From Leptolyngbyaceae cyanobacterium T60_A2020_046 (GTDB lineage Bacteria; Cyanobacteriota; Cyanobacteriia; Phormidesmidales; Phormidesmidaceae): 57,935 bases of DNA. The notes beneath the pieces were generated by a model. It made no database searches. It was not told the origin of the DNA and saw nothing but the letters and a program-made list of their open reading frames with translations. The stretch's first letter is position 1. The number at the start of each line of letters is the position of its first letter. The DNA lies in contig JACYME010000010.1 in assembly GCA_015272155.1 (NCBI GenBank), positions 1 through 57,935 on the forward strand, read 5' to 3'. This document shows, piece after piece, positions 17,922 to 26,700 of this stretch. The position numbers and the translations under genes are program-made.

Positions 17922-19319
17922 ATGTTGTTTAGCTCTGCACTTTTGGCCTACATCCCCCACGGCCACTGTTACCTGTGGCAAACGGGGTTAGTCAGCCTTC
18001 ATATCACCGCTGATCTGTTGATTGCGCTGGCCTATTTCTCCATTCCATTAGCGCTCATTTACTTTGCCCGCAAACGCCAGGATTTGCCTTTCAAAGGGGT
18101 TTTCGTCCTCTTTGGGGCATTTATTGTCTTCTGCGGTACAACCCATCTCATGGCGATTTGGACGCTGTGGCATCCAGACTATTGGCAAGCTGGTGCGCTC
18201 AAAGCCGCTACCGCCTTTGTGTCTGTGATGACAGCGGTGACCTTGGTGCCTGTGGTGCCCAAGGCCCTGAACCTACGTAGCCCTGCGGATCTGGAGGCGG
18301 CGAATGTGGCGCTGGCACAGGAAGTTCGCGATCGCCAGGCCGCAGAGACCCAACTTCAGGCCCAGAACCAAGCCCTGACTGACACACTCAACGAGTTGCA
18401 CAAGACCCAAATCATGCTTGTCCAAAACGAGAAAATGTCAAGCCTTGGGCAGCTTGTCGCAGGCATCGCCCACGAGTTGAACAACCCCGTCAGCTTTATC
18501 TCGGGCAATTTGCCCCACATTCAAACCTACGCAGACGACCTGTTTCGCCTTCTTCAGGCGTATCAAACCTGTTATCCCAATGTGGATGAGTGTGTCGCCG
18601 CGATCGCGGCCGACATTGACCTCGCCTTTTTGCAAGAGGACTTACCTCGTCTGTTGGGTTCTGTGAAGGCAGGCTGCAACCGAATTCGCGAAATTGTCCT
18701 GTCCCTGCGCAGCTTTAGCTGCCTGGATGAATCAGGGATCAAATCCATTCATCTGCACACGGCCCTCAACAACACCCTGGTGGTGTTGAGCAATCGGCTG
18801 CGCGGCCATGGCCAGCGCCCAGATATTCAGGTCGAGACGCACTATGGTGATCTACCAACCGTGGAGTGCGATGCTGGGGCACTCAATCAGGTGTTTTTGA
18901 ACCTCTTGAGCAACGCGATCGAAGCCATTGAAGCGCGGTGGTCACTGGACAACGAGCTTGCTGGGCAGGGCCGCATCACCATTTACACGGATCTGAAGGC
19001 TACGGGGATGGTGCGTGTTGCGATCGCAGACAACGGCATTGGCATTCCGCTTGAGGTGCAGCGGCGCATGTTTGACCCATTCTTCACCACCAAGCCCGTT
19101 GGCCAAGGGACAGGGATGGGGCTAGCCATCAGCTATCAAGTGGTGGTTGAGCAACATCGCGGCACGCTGACCTGTGAGTCTCAGGTTGGTGAGGGAACAA
19201 CAGTGGTGATGGAAATTCCGGTGCGATCGCGGGTTTCCCGTAATCCGCGATCGCCCTTTCCGTCAGAATCCTCTTGCCCGTTGCCTGGTGTGCAAACCGT
19301 CCGCCCTGCGATCACATGA
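17922..19319 (+). CDS. Ethylene-receptor-type sensor histidine kinase
   Basis: 465 residues. Residues 25-115 form three TM helices that match the plant ETR1 ethylene-binding domain closely (AYFSIPLALIYF, FGAFIVFCGTTHL). With a constant offset of 6, all the key ETR1 positions are present: Asp31, Tyr38, Ile41, Pro42, and the copper ligands Cys71 and His75. A coiled-coil linker (about 120-170) leads directly, without a GAF domain, to a HisKA domain with phospho-acceptor His184 in GQLVAGIAHELNNPVSF. An HATPase domain follows (N-box LNLLSNAIEAIE, DNGIGIP, TKPVGQGTGMGLA). No receiver domain and no adjacent regulator gene. It probably senses ethylene through copper at the membrane, as known for Synechocystis Etr1; the output here is unknown. 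Confidence 0.9.
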   Translation: MLFSSALLAYIPHGHCYLWQTGLVSLHITADLLIALAYFSIPLALIYFARKRQDLPFKGVFVLFGAFIVFCGTTHLMAIWTLWHPDYWQAGALKAATAFVSVMTAVTLVPVVPKALNLRSPADLEAANVALAQEVRDRQAAETQLQAQNQALTDTLNELHKTQIMLVQNEKMSSLGQLVAGIAHELNNPVSFISGNLPHIQTYADDLFRLLQAYQTCYPNVDECVAAIAADIDLAFLQEDLPRLLGSVKAGCNRIREIVLSLRSFSCLDESGIKSIHLHTALNNTLVVLSNRLRGHGQRPDIQVETHYGDLPTVECDAGALNQVFLNLLSNAIEAIEARWSLDNELAGQGRITIYTDLKATGMVRVAIADNGIGIPLEVQRRMFDPFFTTKPVGQGTGMGLAISYQVVVEQHRGTLTCESQVGEGTTVVMEIPVRSRVSRNPRSPFPSESSCPLPGVQTVRPAIT

Positions 19320-19328
19320 GTGACGAGT

Positions 19329-20462
19329 TTAGGCGTGGGGCAACCCGGCCTGGCGCACAATTTCGAGAATGCGCCGAGCGGCTTGACCATCCCCAAAGGG
19401 GTTCACGGCCTTGGCCATCTGGTCATAGGCGACGGGATTGCTGAGCAGCTCGCTCGCTGCCGCCGCGATCGCGGGGGGATTTGTCCCCACCAGCTTGGCC
19501 GTGCCCGCCTCCACCGCCTCGGGGCGCTCTGTCGTCTCCCGCAATACCAGCACGGGTTTCCCGAGCCCCGGCGCTTCTTCCTGCAACCCGCCAGAATCCG
19601 TCAGCAGCAGGGTGCAGCGCTGCATCGCGCCCACCAGGTGGTGGTAGTCCAGCGGTTCTGTCAAAAATACGCGCGGATGATCCCCAAGGCGCTGGGTCAA
19701 GGGCTCGCGCACGGTGGGGTTGCGATGCAGCGGCAACAGCAGCGCCGTATCGGGAAATTTATTGAGGATGGTCAAAAAGCCTGTGGCGATGTCGTGCAGG
19801 GGCTCGCCCCAATTTTCGCGACGGTGAACGGTGGCAAGAATAACGCGATGCTGGTTCCAGTCGAGCCCTGGAATGTCACAGGCGGGATGCTGTGCCGCGA
19901 TCGCCAACAGCGCATCAATCACCGTATTCCCGGTTTGGTGAATGGCACCCACCACGCCCGATCGCCGCAAATGCTCCACCGAAGTCCGCGTCGGCGCAAA
20001 GTGCAGGTGGGTAATCTGCGAAATCAGCCGTCGATTCGCCTCTTCGGGAAACGGATTCCACAGATCATCCGTCCGCAGACCCGCCTCCACATGGCCAACC
20101 GCAATCTTTTGATAAAAGGCCGCCAGGGCCGCCGCAAAGGCCGTCGTCGTATCGCCCTGGACGATCACCAACTGGGGCTGATACTTCTGAAAACAGCGCT
20201 CTAGCCCGTGCAGGCTGCGGCAGGTGATATCGGTCAAACTTTGCTGGGGCTGCATGATGTCGAGATCTTCATCGGCCCGGAGTTGAAACAGGTCCATCAC
20301 CTGCGCCACCATTTCGCGGTGTTGCCCCGTCAAAATGACGCGCGTGTCCATGTCTTCGGCCTGTTGGAAGACCCGAATCACCGGAGCTAGCTTAATTGCC
20401 TCGGGTCGAGTGCCAAGGGTAATGCAAACGCGAAGGGGGGATGCGGTAGACATAGCGGGCAA
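19329..20462 (-). CDS. wecB: UDP-N-acetylglucosamine 2-epimerase (non-hydrolysing)
   Basis: 377 residues from ATG 20462; ATG 20453 is equally possible. Family motifs: CITLGTRPEAIKLAPVI, ILTGQHREM, VQGDTTTAFAAALAAFY, VGHVEAGLRT, NPFPEEANRRLI, TVHRRENWG, LTDSGGLQEEAPGLGKPVLV and ETTERPEAVEAGTA. It interconverts UDP-GlcNAc and UDP-ManNAc in the cytosol, feeding ManNAc or ManNAcA into surface glycans, and may supply the WecG-like transferase at 5556. It converges with the kinase gene with only 9 nt between stops. The long open frame on its opposite strand is a shadow. Confidence 0.95.
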   Translation of the reverse strand: MPAMSTASPLRVCITLGTRPEAIKLAPVIRVFQQAEDMDTRVILTGQHREMVAQVMDLFQLRADEDLDIMQPQQSLTDITCRSLHGLERCFQKYQPQLVIVQGDTTTAFAAALAAFYQKIAVGHVEAGLRTDDLWNPFPEEANRRLISQITHLHFAPTRTSVEHLRRSGVVGAIHQTGNTVIDALLAIAAQHPACDIPGLDWNQHRVILATVHRRENWGEPLHDIATGFLTILNKFPDTALLLPLHRNPTVREPLTQRLGDHPRVFLTEPLDYHHLVGAMQRCTLLLTDSGGLQEEAPGLGKPVLVLRETTERPEAVEAGTAKLVGTNPPAIAAAASELLSNPVAYDQMAKAVNPFGDGQAARRILEIVRQAGLPHA

Positions 20463-20583
20463 TGGGGCAACACGCGGCAGGCAAACCCACCGTCAAACGA
20501 CTGTCCTATCATGGCACGAGGCGACAGCTTGCCCACCCAACCTGGCAGAATGAGAAAGCTGGACTGTCTTGAAAGGCGATCGC

Positions 20584-21066
20584 ATGGCGCACACCATTGC
20601 CCTAACTTCTGAAACCCTGCTCACCCTCAACCTGGCCCCGGCGACCCAGGTCATTGAACCCCTGTTGACTGGGGGCAAAATTCTCGACCCAGCAACTCAG
20701 TTACAGTTTCAGATCGACTTTGAGCGTGATCCTACCGATCCTCGTGAACTGTCCGAAATTCCCGAAGTGCGGCTGTGGTTTATTCGCCTCGATCAGGTCT
20801 ACCCGTGGCTGCCCTTGGTGTTGGATTGGGAAGCGGGGGAGCTGGGTCGCTATGCGGCCATGCTGGTGCCGCACCAGTTCAGCCCGAAGGATGGGATTCG
20901 CTACAACCCGGAGGCGCTGGAAATTTTTGTGATGGGGAAGATTTTCGCGATCGCCCAGTGGCTCAACACCCAGGACAACCCCCAACCCACCCGGCTGAAG
21001 TTTATGACCCAAGTGCTGGGCTACGACATCGATGATGGCTTGTTTGACCTGTTGCGCGATCGCTAA
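20584..21066 (+). CDS. crr6: CRR6-family NdhI maturation factor
   Basis: 160 residues from ATG 20584; five more codons are open upstream (to 20569). The sequence shows the CRR6 core: a VIEPLLTGGKILDP segment, ERDPTDPRELSEIPEVRLW, RLDQVYPWLPLVLDWEAGEL and AAMLVPHQFSPKDGIRYNPE. In chloroplasts CRR6 is a stromal factor for assembling NdhI into the NDH-1 hydrophilic arm, and cyanobacterial homologues act likewise. It is a single-gene unit, divergent from wecB. The assignment rests on my recognition of the family pattern. Confidence 0.8.
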   Translation: MAHTIALTSETLLTLNLAPATQVIEPLLTGGKILDPATQLQFQIDFERDPTDPRELSEIPEVRLWFIRLDQVYPWLPLVLDWEAGELGRYAAMLVPHQFSPKDGIRYNPEALEIFVMGKIFAIAQWLNTQDNPQPTRLKFMTQVLGYDIDDGLFDLLRDR

Positions 21067-21862
21067 ATTCATTCCCGGCGTTGCTGATTTCCAGGATGAA
21101 TTACCCACCCTGCGGGAAGCCGCAAAGCGTCTACATCCCAAACCCTTCTCCTTGGGAAAAAGGGCTTAAAAGGCAGCTTCCCTCTCCCCTCGGGTATCCT
21201 TCAGGCAGAGATCGAGCAAAGCTATGCCAGCAGGGGCTTCTTGGCTCCACTTGGGCGCTTAAACCCTCACCGTCTGCGGCAGCTTTCTTTGACTGAGGGT
21301 TATTCACAAGTGGGTGAAAAATTTGGCTCGCCTCTGACAGGGATTTCGGTTCCTCTCCTTGCCAAGGAGTGCATTGGCTGTTTGATTCGCCGGAGAGTCG
21401 TGTGGTGACTGACAGGGGTTCCGGTTCCTCTCCTTGCCAAGGAGAGGTTAGGTGAGGTTCTACAGCCTGTAAAACTGCCGCAACCGTTTTGCTAAAACCG
21501 TAAACTGACTAGCGATACAGCAACCTTTGTGTAATGGATAGCCCCTCGGGAGAGGGGCTCGGGAGCGTTCATCTCCAGATACAGCAACGCCGCCACTTTG
21601 AACCTTGAAATCTTGAACCTTGTACCCTAGCCATCGCCGGGTTTTTCGGGCAATGCTAGCGCAGGGGGCGCAACATTGAAATCTTGAACCTTGTACCCTA
21701 GCCATCGCCGGGGGCAGTGTGATGCCGCCCTTCACCAGGTTGAGGTTTTGTCCACAGCTCTAATGGCGCTCTCACTGCCCGCCTTGCCGACAACCTCTTC
21801 ACTCGACTCAGGCAATACCAAGCTTAGTTCGTGGCAGGGCAAAGATAGCTAAGACACTCCCA
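21067..21862. repeat. Repeat-rich intergenic patch
   Basis: About 800 nt without a convincing gene but with several repeats. A 36-nt direct repeat occurs at 21334-21369 and 21409-21444 (2 mismatches). A 37-nt exact direct repeat occurs at 21605-21641 and 21676-21712. The second copy of the first repeat contains a perfect hairpin (21427-21447, 9-bp arms, GCC loop). Another perfect hairpin is at 21540-21559 (AGCCCCTC arms, GGGA loop). Segment 21441-21540 recurs in inverted orientation at 24372-24470. It looks like a landing site for short interspersed elements rather than coding DNA. Confidence 0.75.
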
Positions 21863-23116
21863 TTATGGTGATACTTGGGCTGGGCGGCAGATGCCAAACA
21901 CCGACGTATAACCGTGGAGAAACGTCGTGCCGCCAATGGGGCCGATTTCACCCCCGCAGAAAAAACCCGATAGCGGCACCGTGTCCAACACTCGCCCAAA
22001 CAGTTGCGAGTCAAAGTTGGGTTTGCGATACAAACCCTCGCCTCGGCCCGCACAGGCAAACATCAATGCGCCTGCCGCAGGGGCTGATGCGTTGAGCGAT
22101 CGCTCGGCTTGGTAGCGCAGCAGCAGCGTTTCCAAATCTTCCGCCGAGGTGCGGGCATCGCGCAGGTGAAACTGCACCCGCTGCCCCGGACGAATGCGAT
22201 CGCCCACCGCGATCGCGCCACTGCGCGGATCCACCCCCAGCAAATTGCGGATCAAAAAATCCCCCGGATGCAGATCAATCTTGAAACCATCCTGCACCAC
22301 ACCGATAAAGAGAGAATGCTGAGCCAGCTTGCGATCGCCCTCATCCAGCCCTTTCAAAATTCCCTGCAACGCTTCCAAGGGCGTCTGTAGGTCACCATCG
22401 CCAAAAGAGTCTGGACTTTCGAGCTTGAGCACAATATTTCGCTCAGCCTCTACCACGCGATAGGGCTTGCCAATGGGACGGCATCCCTGGGCCACGATCG
22501 CATCAATCGCGATATTGCCCGCCAGCGCCACGCCAACCAATCCACTACTATGCAGTGTTTGGTTAAGAAACAGGGTGCTGCCCCCCTGAAAGTCATTGAC
22601 CCCAGCCAACCCGCCCACCTTCACCGCACCCGGATAGGCAAAGTCGAGCCCTTGCAGCACATCGTTTACGCTAGAGGAAAAGGGATCAGCCATCAAAATA
22701 AAGTGGGGGGCATCCGCAGGGTCAGCACCAATTTGTTCCACCCAGGTATCGGGCGGGCTGTCGAGATCAGGCAGGGTGCCTTGACTCAGGTGAAAGGGCG
22801 TCACCGTCACCCCAGGCAAGGTGGCCAAACACAGACTCAGGGCAGGCTTCTGTTCCACTTCGACGACTTGGCCGCGATCGTTCACCCCAATCACGCCGCC
22901 ACCGCTGCACCCAATCAGCACTGGAAGTTCGATCGCATCGTGCAGGAGGGGTAGCAAGCGCGGAAACTCGCTCGTAAACGCTGACGAAATAAACACTAGC
23001 CCCAAATCGGGCATCGCAGAAAGGCGACGCTTGGCCTGTTCTGCCACATCGCGCACGGCAGCTTCTAAGGAGGCTTGCGTCGAGAGCACACTCACCCACT
23101 GCATGGGAGTCGTCAT
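21863..23116 (-). CDS. FIST-domain signal transduction protein
   Basis: 417 residues from ATG 23116, chosen because a strong AGGAGG ribosome binding site lies just upstream (about 23122-23127); a longer open frame to 23185 ignores it. The FIST N domain spans about 30-220 (LVFISSAFTSEFPRLLPLL, LIGCSGGGVIGV, HFILMADPFSSSVNDVLQGL, KVGGLAGVNDFQGGSTLFLN). The FIST C domain follows (GCRPIGKPYRVVEAERNIVL, PGDFLIRNLLGVDP, GALMFACAGRGEGLY, SGFFCGGEIGPIGGTTFLHG). FIST proteins are predicted small-ligand sensors, possibly for amino acids, often linked to kinases or cyclases. No partner is adjacent here. Confidence 0.9.
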   Translation of the reverse strand: MTTPMQWVSVLSTQASLEAAVRDVAEQAKRRLSAMPDLGLVFISSAFTSEFPRLLPLLHDAIELPVLIGCSGGGVIGVNDRGQVVEVEQKPALSLCLATLPGVTVTPFHLSQGTLPDLDSPPDTWVEQIGADPADAPHFILMADPFSSSVNDVLQGLDFAYPGAVKVGGLAGVNDFQGGSTLFLNQTLHSSGLVGVALAGNIAIDAIVAQGCRPIGKPYRVVEAERNIVLKLESPDSFGDGDLQTPLEALQGILKGLDEGDRKLAQHSLFIGVVQDGFKIDLHPGDFLIRNLLGVDPRSGAIAVGDRIRPGQRVQFHLRDARTSAEDLETLLLRYQAERSLNASAPAAGALMFACAGRGEGLYRKPNFDSQLFGRVLDTVPLSGFFCGGEIGPIGGTTFLHGYTSVFGICRPAQVSP

Positions 23117-23542
23117 ATCAAAACCTCCTGCCGCGATCCATCTACTAACGATTGTAAAAACTGAGTTCAAAAGGCGCGATCGCAAAAGTTAACGCCGCGT
23201 TGTTCTGGTGCATCCGATGCCTAAAACAGAGATAGTGCCACACTGTCACCATTTTTCGCACATTTCGATCGAAACGCCCGTCCTAAATCCTGCGGATGAC
23301 CCAACTGTCGATCGCCTAAGCGCGCGGTACTCTGGGTTGTAGTAGCGCTATTCCTTCAGGGAAGAATATCGACACTGTGACCCATCAGATTTTGTCAAAA
23401 TCTGCCGCAGTGATGACGTTTTCCCATCATCGGAGGGATGTCGTCATGCCGCGAAGTCCGATATGGTCTACCCTAGAGGCTGTTCGCACAACACCTCCGC
23501 AATCCAAAAACCCACTTTGCAGAACACGTTGAATGGGGTCCT
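23117..23542. promoter_or_regulatory. FIST/cp12 divergent intergenic region with two inverted repeats
   Basis: 426 nt. It holds a perfect inverted repeat CAGATTTT-GTC-AAAATCTG at 23386-23404 and a second pair ATGACG (23413-23418) / CGTCAT (23442-23447). Both lie 90-160 nt before the cp12 start, in the likely promoter or leader. CP12 expression responds to light and redox, so operator or leader-structure roles are possible, but this is inference. Confidence 0.5.
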
Positions 23543-23764
23543 ATGAGCGATATTCAAGAAAAAATCCAACAAGAAGTTCAATCCGCACGGGAAGCGTGTG
23601 ATTCCTCCGGGTCTTCCTCGTCTGAGTGCGCCGCAGCTTGGGATGCGGTTGAAGAACTCCAAGCTGAAGCGTCTCACCAGCGTCAAAAGCAGGCCAAAAA
23701 CTCCCTGGAAACTTACTGCGAAGATAATCCTGAAGCAGCGGAGTGCCGCGTTTACGAAGACTAG
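23543..23764 (+). CDS. cp12: CP12 Calvin-cycle regulator
   Basis: 73 residues, the standard length. It has the N-terminal cysteine pair Cys19 and Cys29, the core AWDAVEELQAEASHQR, and the C-terminal pair Cys59 and Cys68 in YCEDNPEAAECRVYED. CP12 is an intrinsically disordered linker. When oxidised in the dark it forms disulfides and binds GAPDH and phosphoribulokinase, switching off carbon fixation in the cytosol. It is monocistronic, followed by a clear terminator at 23825. Confidence 0.97.
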   Translation: MSDIQEKIQQEVQSAREACDSSGSSSSECAAAWDAVEELQAEASHQRQKQAKNSLETYCEDNPEAAECRVYED

Positions 23765-23824
23765 GTTGTCTCGCGCAGTCGAAGGGCTGGGATAATTCTC
23801 AGTTTTCTAGGTGCTGCGTTGATA

Positions 23825-23857
23825 AAGCCGCTTTTGCTTTGGCAAGGGCGGTTTTTT
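23825..23857 (+). terminator. Rho-independent terminator of cp12
   Basis: A hairpin with outer arms AAGCCGC/GCGGTTT (one G-T pair) and an inner TTGC/GCAA stem ends in a run of six T (23852-23857), about 60 nt after the cp12 stop. Confidence 0.8.
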
Positions 23858-23968
23858 AGGTGGTCATTGTTCTGGCGATCGCACCCACCGCGATTGTCCA
23901 ACGACGCAACCCTTAACCTTTTCCTGTTCTCCCACCTAAGCCCCCTGCTCCCTTTCGTGAGGTTTTTG

Positions 23969-24334
23969 ATGAGCACCCTTCAGGTCTACGGCATTCCCAA
24001 CTGCGGCACCTGCAAGAAGGCGATCGCGTGGCTGGAGCGTCACGACATTGCGTATACCTTTGTAAACACCAAAGAACATCCCCCCACTCGCGACGCGATC
24101 GCGGCATGGGTCAACGCCTTGGGGGCAAAACCCATGCGCAACACCTCTGGGCAGTCCTACCGTGCTTTGGGTGATGTCAAACAGGACTGGGACGACGCCC
24201 AGTGGATTGACGCCTTTTCCCAGGATGCGATGTTACTCAAGCGTCCGCTCTTTGTGAAAGCGGGCAAAGCGGTGCTTGTCGGCTTTCGAGCTCAGGAGGC
24301 CGATCTCCTGGCGCTGCTCAAAGACCAAAATTAG
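23969..24334 (+). CDS. ArsC/Spx-family thioredoxin-fold protein
   Basis: 121 residues from ATG 23969. The open frame extends to 23819 but would run through the cp12 terminator, so the short start is preferred. The N-terminal LQVYGIPNCGTCKKAIAWLE contains Cys12 and Cys15 in a CxxC arrangement. It is followed by HDIAYTFVNTKEHPPTRDAI and LLKRPLFVKAGKAVLVGF, with the family cis-Pro-like KRPLF. The size and pattern match the ArsC/Spx/MgsR group (YffB-like) rather than a dedicated arsenate reductase. No arsenic genes are nearby. It is probably a glutathione- or thioredoxin-linked reductase of unknown substrate. Confidence 0.85.
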   Translation: MSTLQVYGIPNCGTCKKAIAWLERHDIAYTFVNTKEHPPTRDAIAAWVNALGAKPMRNTSGQSYRALGDVKQDWDDAQWIDAFSQDAMLLKRPLFVKAGKAVLVGFRAQEADLLALLKDQN

Positions 24335-24703
24335 GGCCAGCGTGAGGCTCCCCCCTGCCCCCCTTGATAAGTATCCCTTACACAAAAGCTTCTGTATCGC
24401 CTTCTGGTCAATGGTTGCGGAAATTGGTTGTGGCAGTTGCAAGAACTGTAGAACCTCACCTAACCTCTCCTTCTAAAGGGATGTGCCACAGGCGATGAGG
24501 TTTTCGTCCAAGCGGAGTCTATAAGCCCCTGTTGACATGACTTTGAGTGACTGTGCTGCATGGATAGCTTGATAAGGATGGGGTCGGTCGCCGGGAGTAT
24601 CTTGAGAACGTTGAGAATTCTGATCGTGCGTCAGTCCTGTACATCCCTCTGATGCCAGGGTGTGCCCATTGTGCACAAAAGTCGGCTCTCGGTGATTCTG
24701 CCA
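24335..24703. repeat. Intergenic region with inverted copy of a dispersed repeat
   Basis: 369 nt between a plus-strand and a minus-strand gene. Positions 24372-24470 match the reverse complement of 21441-21540 with one gap and scattered mismatches, including 25 identical nt at the right end (24446-24470). No coding frame with recognisable content was seen in the rest. Confidence 0.65.
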
Positions 24704-24940
24704 TCAGCGCTCATTCAGCACCGGGATGAGGTATAGCGCAATAAACGCCTTGGCTGCTTGGGGATCCAGGGCATTCAGGGCGCGCACAATTTCGACAATC
24801 GTCTCGCCCGTTGGGTCAGTGCGCTCATGAACCCAGCGGTAGACCACTGTGCGCTCCATACCCATCGTGACGGCCAGCTTGTTTTGGCTGATGGCGTAGG
24901 TTTCCAAGGCTTCCTTCAAAGCTCGGCCCGCTCGTCCCAT
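24704..24940 (-). CDS. Small helix-turn-helix (XRE-like) protein
   Basis: 78 residues from ATG 24940; a 21-residue extension to a TTG at 25003 is open but unlikely. It is essentially a single HTH domain: LKEALETYAISQNKLAVTMG (helices 1-2), MERTVVYRWVHERTDPTGET (recognition helix region), VEIVRALNALDPQAAKAFI. The pattern resembles short conserved cyanobacterial XRE/Cro-type proteins with no ligand domain. It may be an autonomous transcription factor. Neighbours give no clue to its targets. Confidence 0.75.
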   Translation of the reverse strand: MGRAGRALKEALETYAISQNKLAVTMGMERTVVYRWVHERTDPTGETIVEIVRALNALDPQAAKAFIALYLIPVLNER

Positions 24941-25160
24941 TGGTGATTGGTGTCTCGTTTCAGGATGAGTTTCTATGCTCACACATTGCGTAGGCGGGAT
25001 CAAAAAGGTGGGACTTTTGCCGTCACGTTGGAGAGCTGCACTGGGCCAGTCGTGCTCGCGATCGCGGCGGTAGGTTAAGACTTTCCGGGAATTTGCTGCC
25101 CCAATTTGAAAAACTCGTCATGATATCAAAGGCCGAGCAAAGTCGGAAGAGGAAAATACG

Positions 25161-26129
25161 ATGGGTTGTCGATGGCTTCATAGCGCGATCGCGGTGACGA
25201 GTCTGGGTGTCGCGAGTTTTGGGCTTTTCGCACCCGCGATCGCCGCAGAACCGCCCACCCTCGACTTTGGGAGCGAGCGTCTGAGGAACGCCACGATCGA
25301 GTCTGGCCCGGTGCGGGTTGTCGTTTCCTATACCCCGAGGGAGGGCTACGAAGAAACCGAACGCGACAACCTCAGATATCGCATCTTTGTCAACGGCACT
25401 CTAGAAGCTGAGGGGAGTGAAGCCATTTGGATGCATGGTCGAGTCACCCTTCAAGATTTGGATAGTGATGCGATTCCTGAAGTCGTTTTCAATACCTATA
25501 CGGGCGGCGCGCACTGCTGCACAATCTTCACCCTCTATTCTTGGCGGGGTGACCAGTTTCGGCTCACCCAAACCTTTCCCCTTGATGGCGACGGGGGACA
25601 TTTTGAAGACCTGAATGGCGACGGCTTCAGCGAGTTCGTTACCTTTGACAATACATTTCTCTATGCCTTTAGCGGCTATGCCAGCTCCTATCCGCCGACG
25701 ATTGTGCTGTCTTTTCAAGCGGGTGGGTTGGTGGATGTGACGCGCAATTTTCAAGACCTGATGCGATCGCACGCCTATGGGATGTATTTGGCGACGCGTG
25801 ATCGCGAGAATTCGGCAGGGGTGAATGGCGTGCTGGCTGGGTATGTTGCCCAAAAAATCCTGTTAGGCGAATATCAGCAGGGCTGGGAGTTCATGCTGGT
25901 TCACTACGATCGCGCTGATGACTGGGGCCTCGAAACCCTGAATCCGCAGGGGCAGCGCGTGCGCGAATTTGCTGACTACCCCAGCGCATTGCGCGCGTTT
26001 TTGATCGATCGCGGATATTTGACTGCTGATAACCGCCCAAATATCGCGATTGATTTGAGCGATCGCGTGGTGGCGTCTGACACATGGATTCCGCCTGCCG
26101 CGCGATCGCGGCCTCAAAATCGTCGGTGA
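25161..26129 (+). CDS. Exported protein with FG-GAP-like metal-binding loops
   Basis: 322 residues. The N-terminal signal peptide (hydrophobic residues about 10-28) ends with an AIAA site before EPPTLDFGS. The body contains two Asp-rich loops, DLDSDAIPEV and DLNGDGFSEF, of the FG-GAP/EF-hand type. It also has TYTGGAHCCTIFTLYSW, a Gly-Gly-Ala-His-Cys-Cys pattern seen in other exported cyanobacterial proteins of unknown function. I do not recognise an enzymatic domain. It is probably a periplasmic or secreted beta-rich protein, monocistronic. The Cys pair could form a vicinal disulfide or bind metal. Confidence 0.75.
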   Translation: MGCRWLHSAIAVTSLGVASFGLFAPAIAAEPPTLDFGSERLRNATIESGPVRVVVSYTPREGYEETERDNLRYRIFVNGTLEAEGSEAIWMHGRVTLQDLDSDAIPEVVFNTYTGGAHCCTIFTLYSWRGDQFRLTQTFPLDGDGGHFEDLNGDGFSEFVTFDNTFLYAFSGYASSYPPTIVLSFQAGGLVDVTRNFQDLMRSHAYGMYLATRDRENSAGVNGVLAGYVAQKILLGEYQQGWEFMLVHYDRADDWGLETLNPQGQRVREFADYPSALRAFLIDRGYLTADNRPNIAIDLSDRVVASDTWIPPAARSRPQNRR

Positions 26130-26700
26130 CGCCCCCCAACTCGCCTGTACTGCCCTCTCATGCTCTGGCATACCCTGCGGCACTTTGGCCTATTTTTCCA
26201 ACGGCTCTGGCAGTACAGTAACGCCAGGATCACCGTAAGATTAGCGGGGCAGCAGGGGAGGAATGCGGCGCTGTGTTGCCTCAGCATCACAGGCGTTTCT
26301 ACGATGCCTGCCCAAGCTCCACGGTGCAGTATCTTCTCGGAATTGGCCAGCGGCGAGGATGTCTTGACCCAGTCGTGGGTTAAGCACTTTTATCTTCACG
26401 GGGAATAAAGCCGAGCGATCGACAACATTTCCCCGCAGGGGGCTACGTGAAATCCAGCAAGGTCTCTGACTGTAATATGAAGGCGAGATGAAGACCATCA
26501 TTTTCTCCCGTTTCTCTGAGGGGAGGACCAGAAGCCCCGTGTATCGCGGCTGGCCTGACTTCGGAATTTACGGAGAACACTTCACAAAAGCCTAGGCGAA
26601 TTCAAAGATTGGGCAAACTCTTCCCTAGATCACTTTTCCCTCGCAAAGAGGACGCATAGGCTGTGACTAGCCTGAGACCGTTATCTAGGAGCTAGAGCCC
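26130..26700. other. Intergenic region upstream of the second sugar transferase
   Basis: 571 nt. Short open frames exist on both strands but none has a plausible start, ribosome binding site or recognisable domain. No strong repeat was found. The promoter of the plus-strand transferase should be in the right half. Confidence 0.4.

Noticed and set aside
19320-20204. 294-codon plus-strand frame
   Set aside because: Antisense to wecB, whose motifs are complete; no domain in the opposite frame.
21334-21712. Possible CRISPR array
   Set aside because: Only two copies each of two unrelated repeats, no regular series of spacers and no cas genes in the window.
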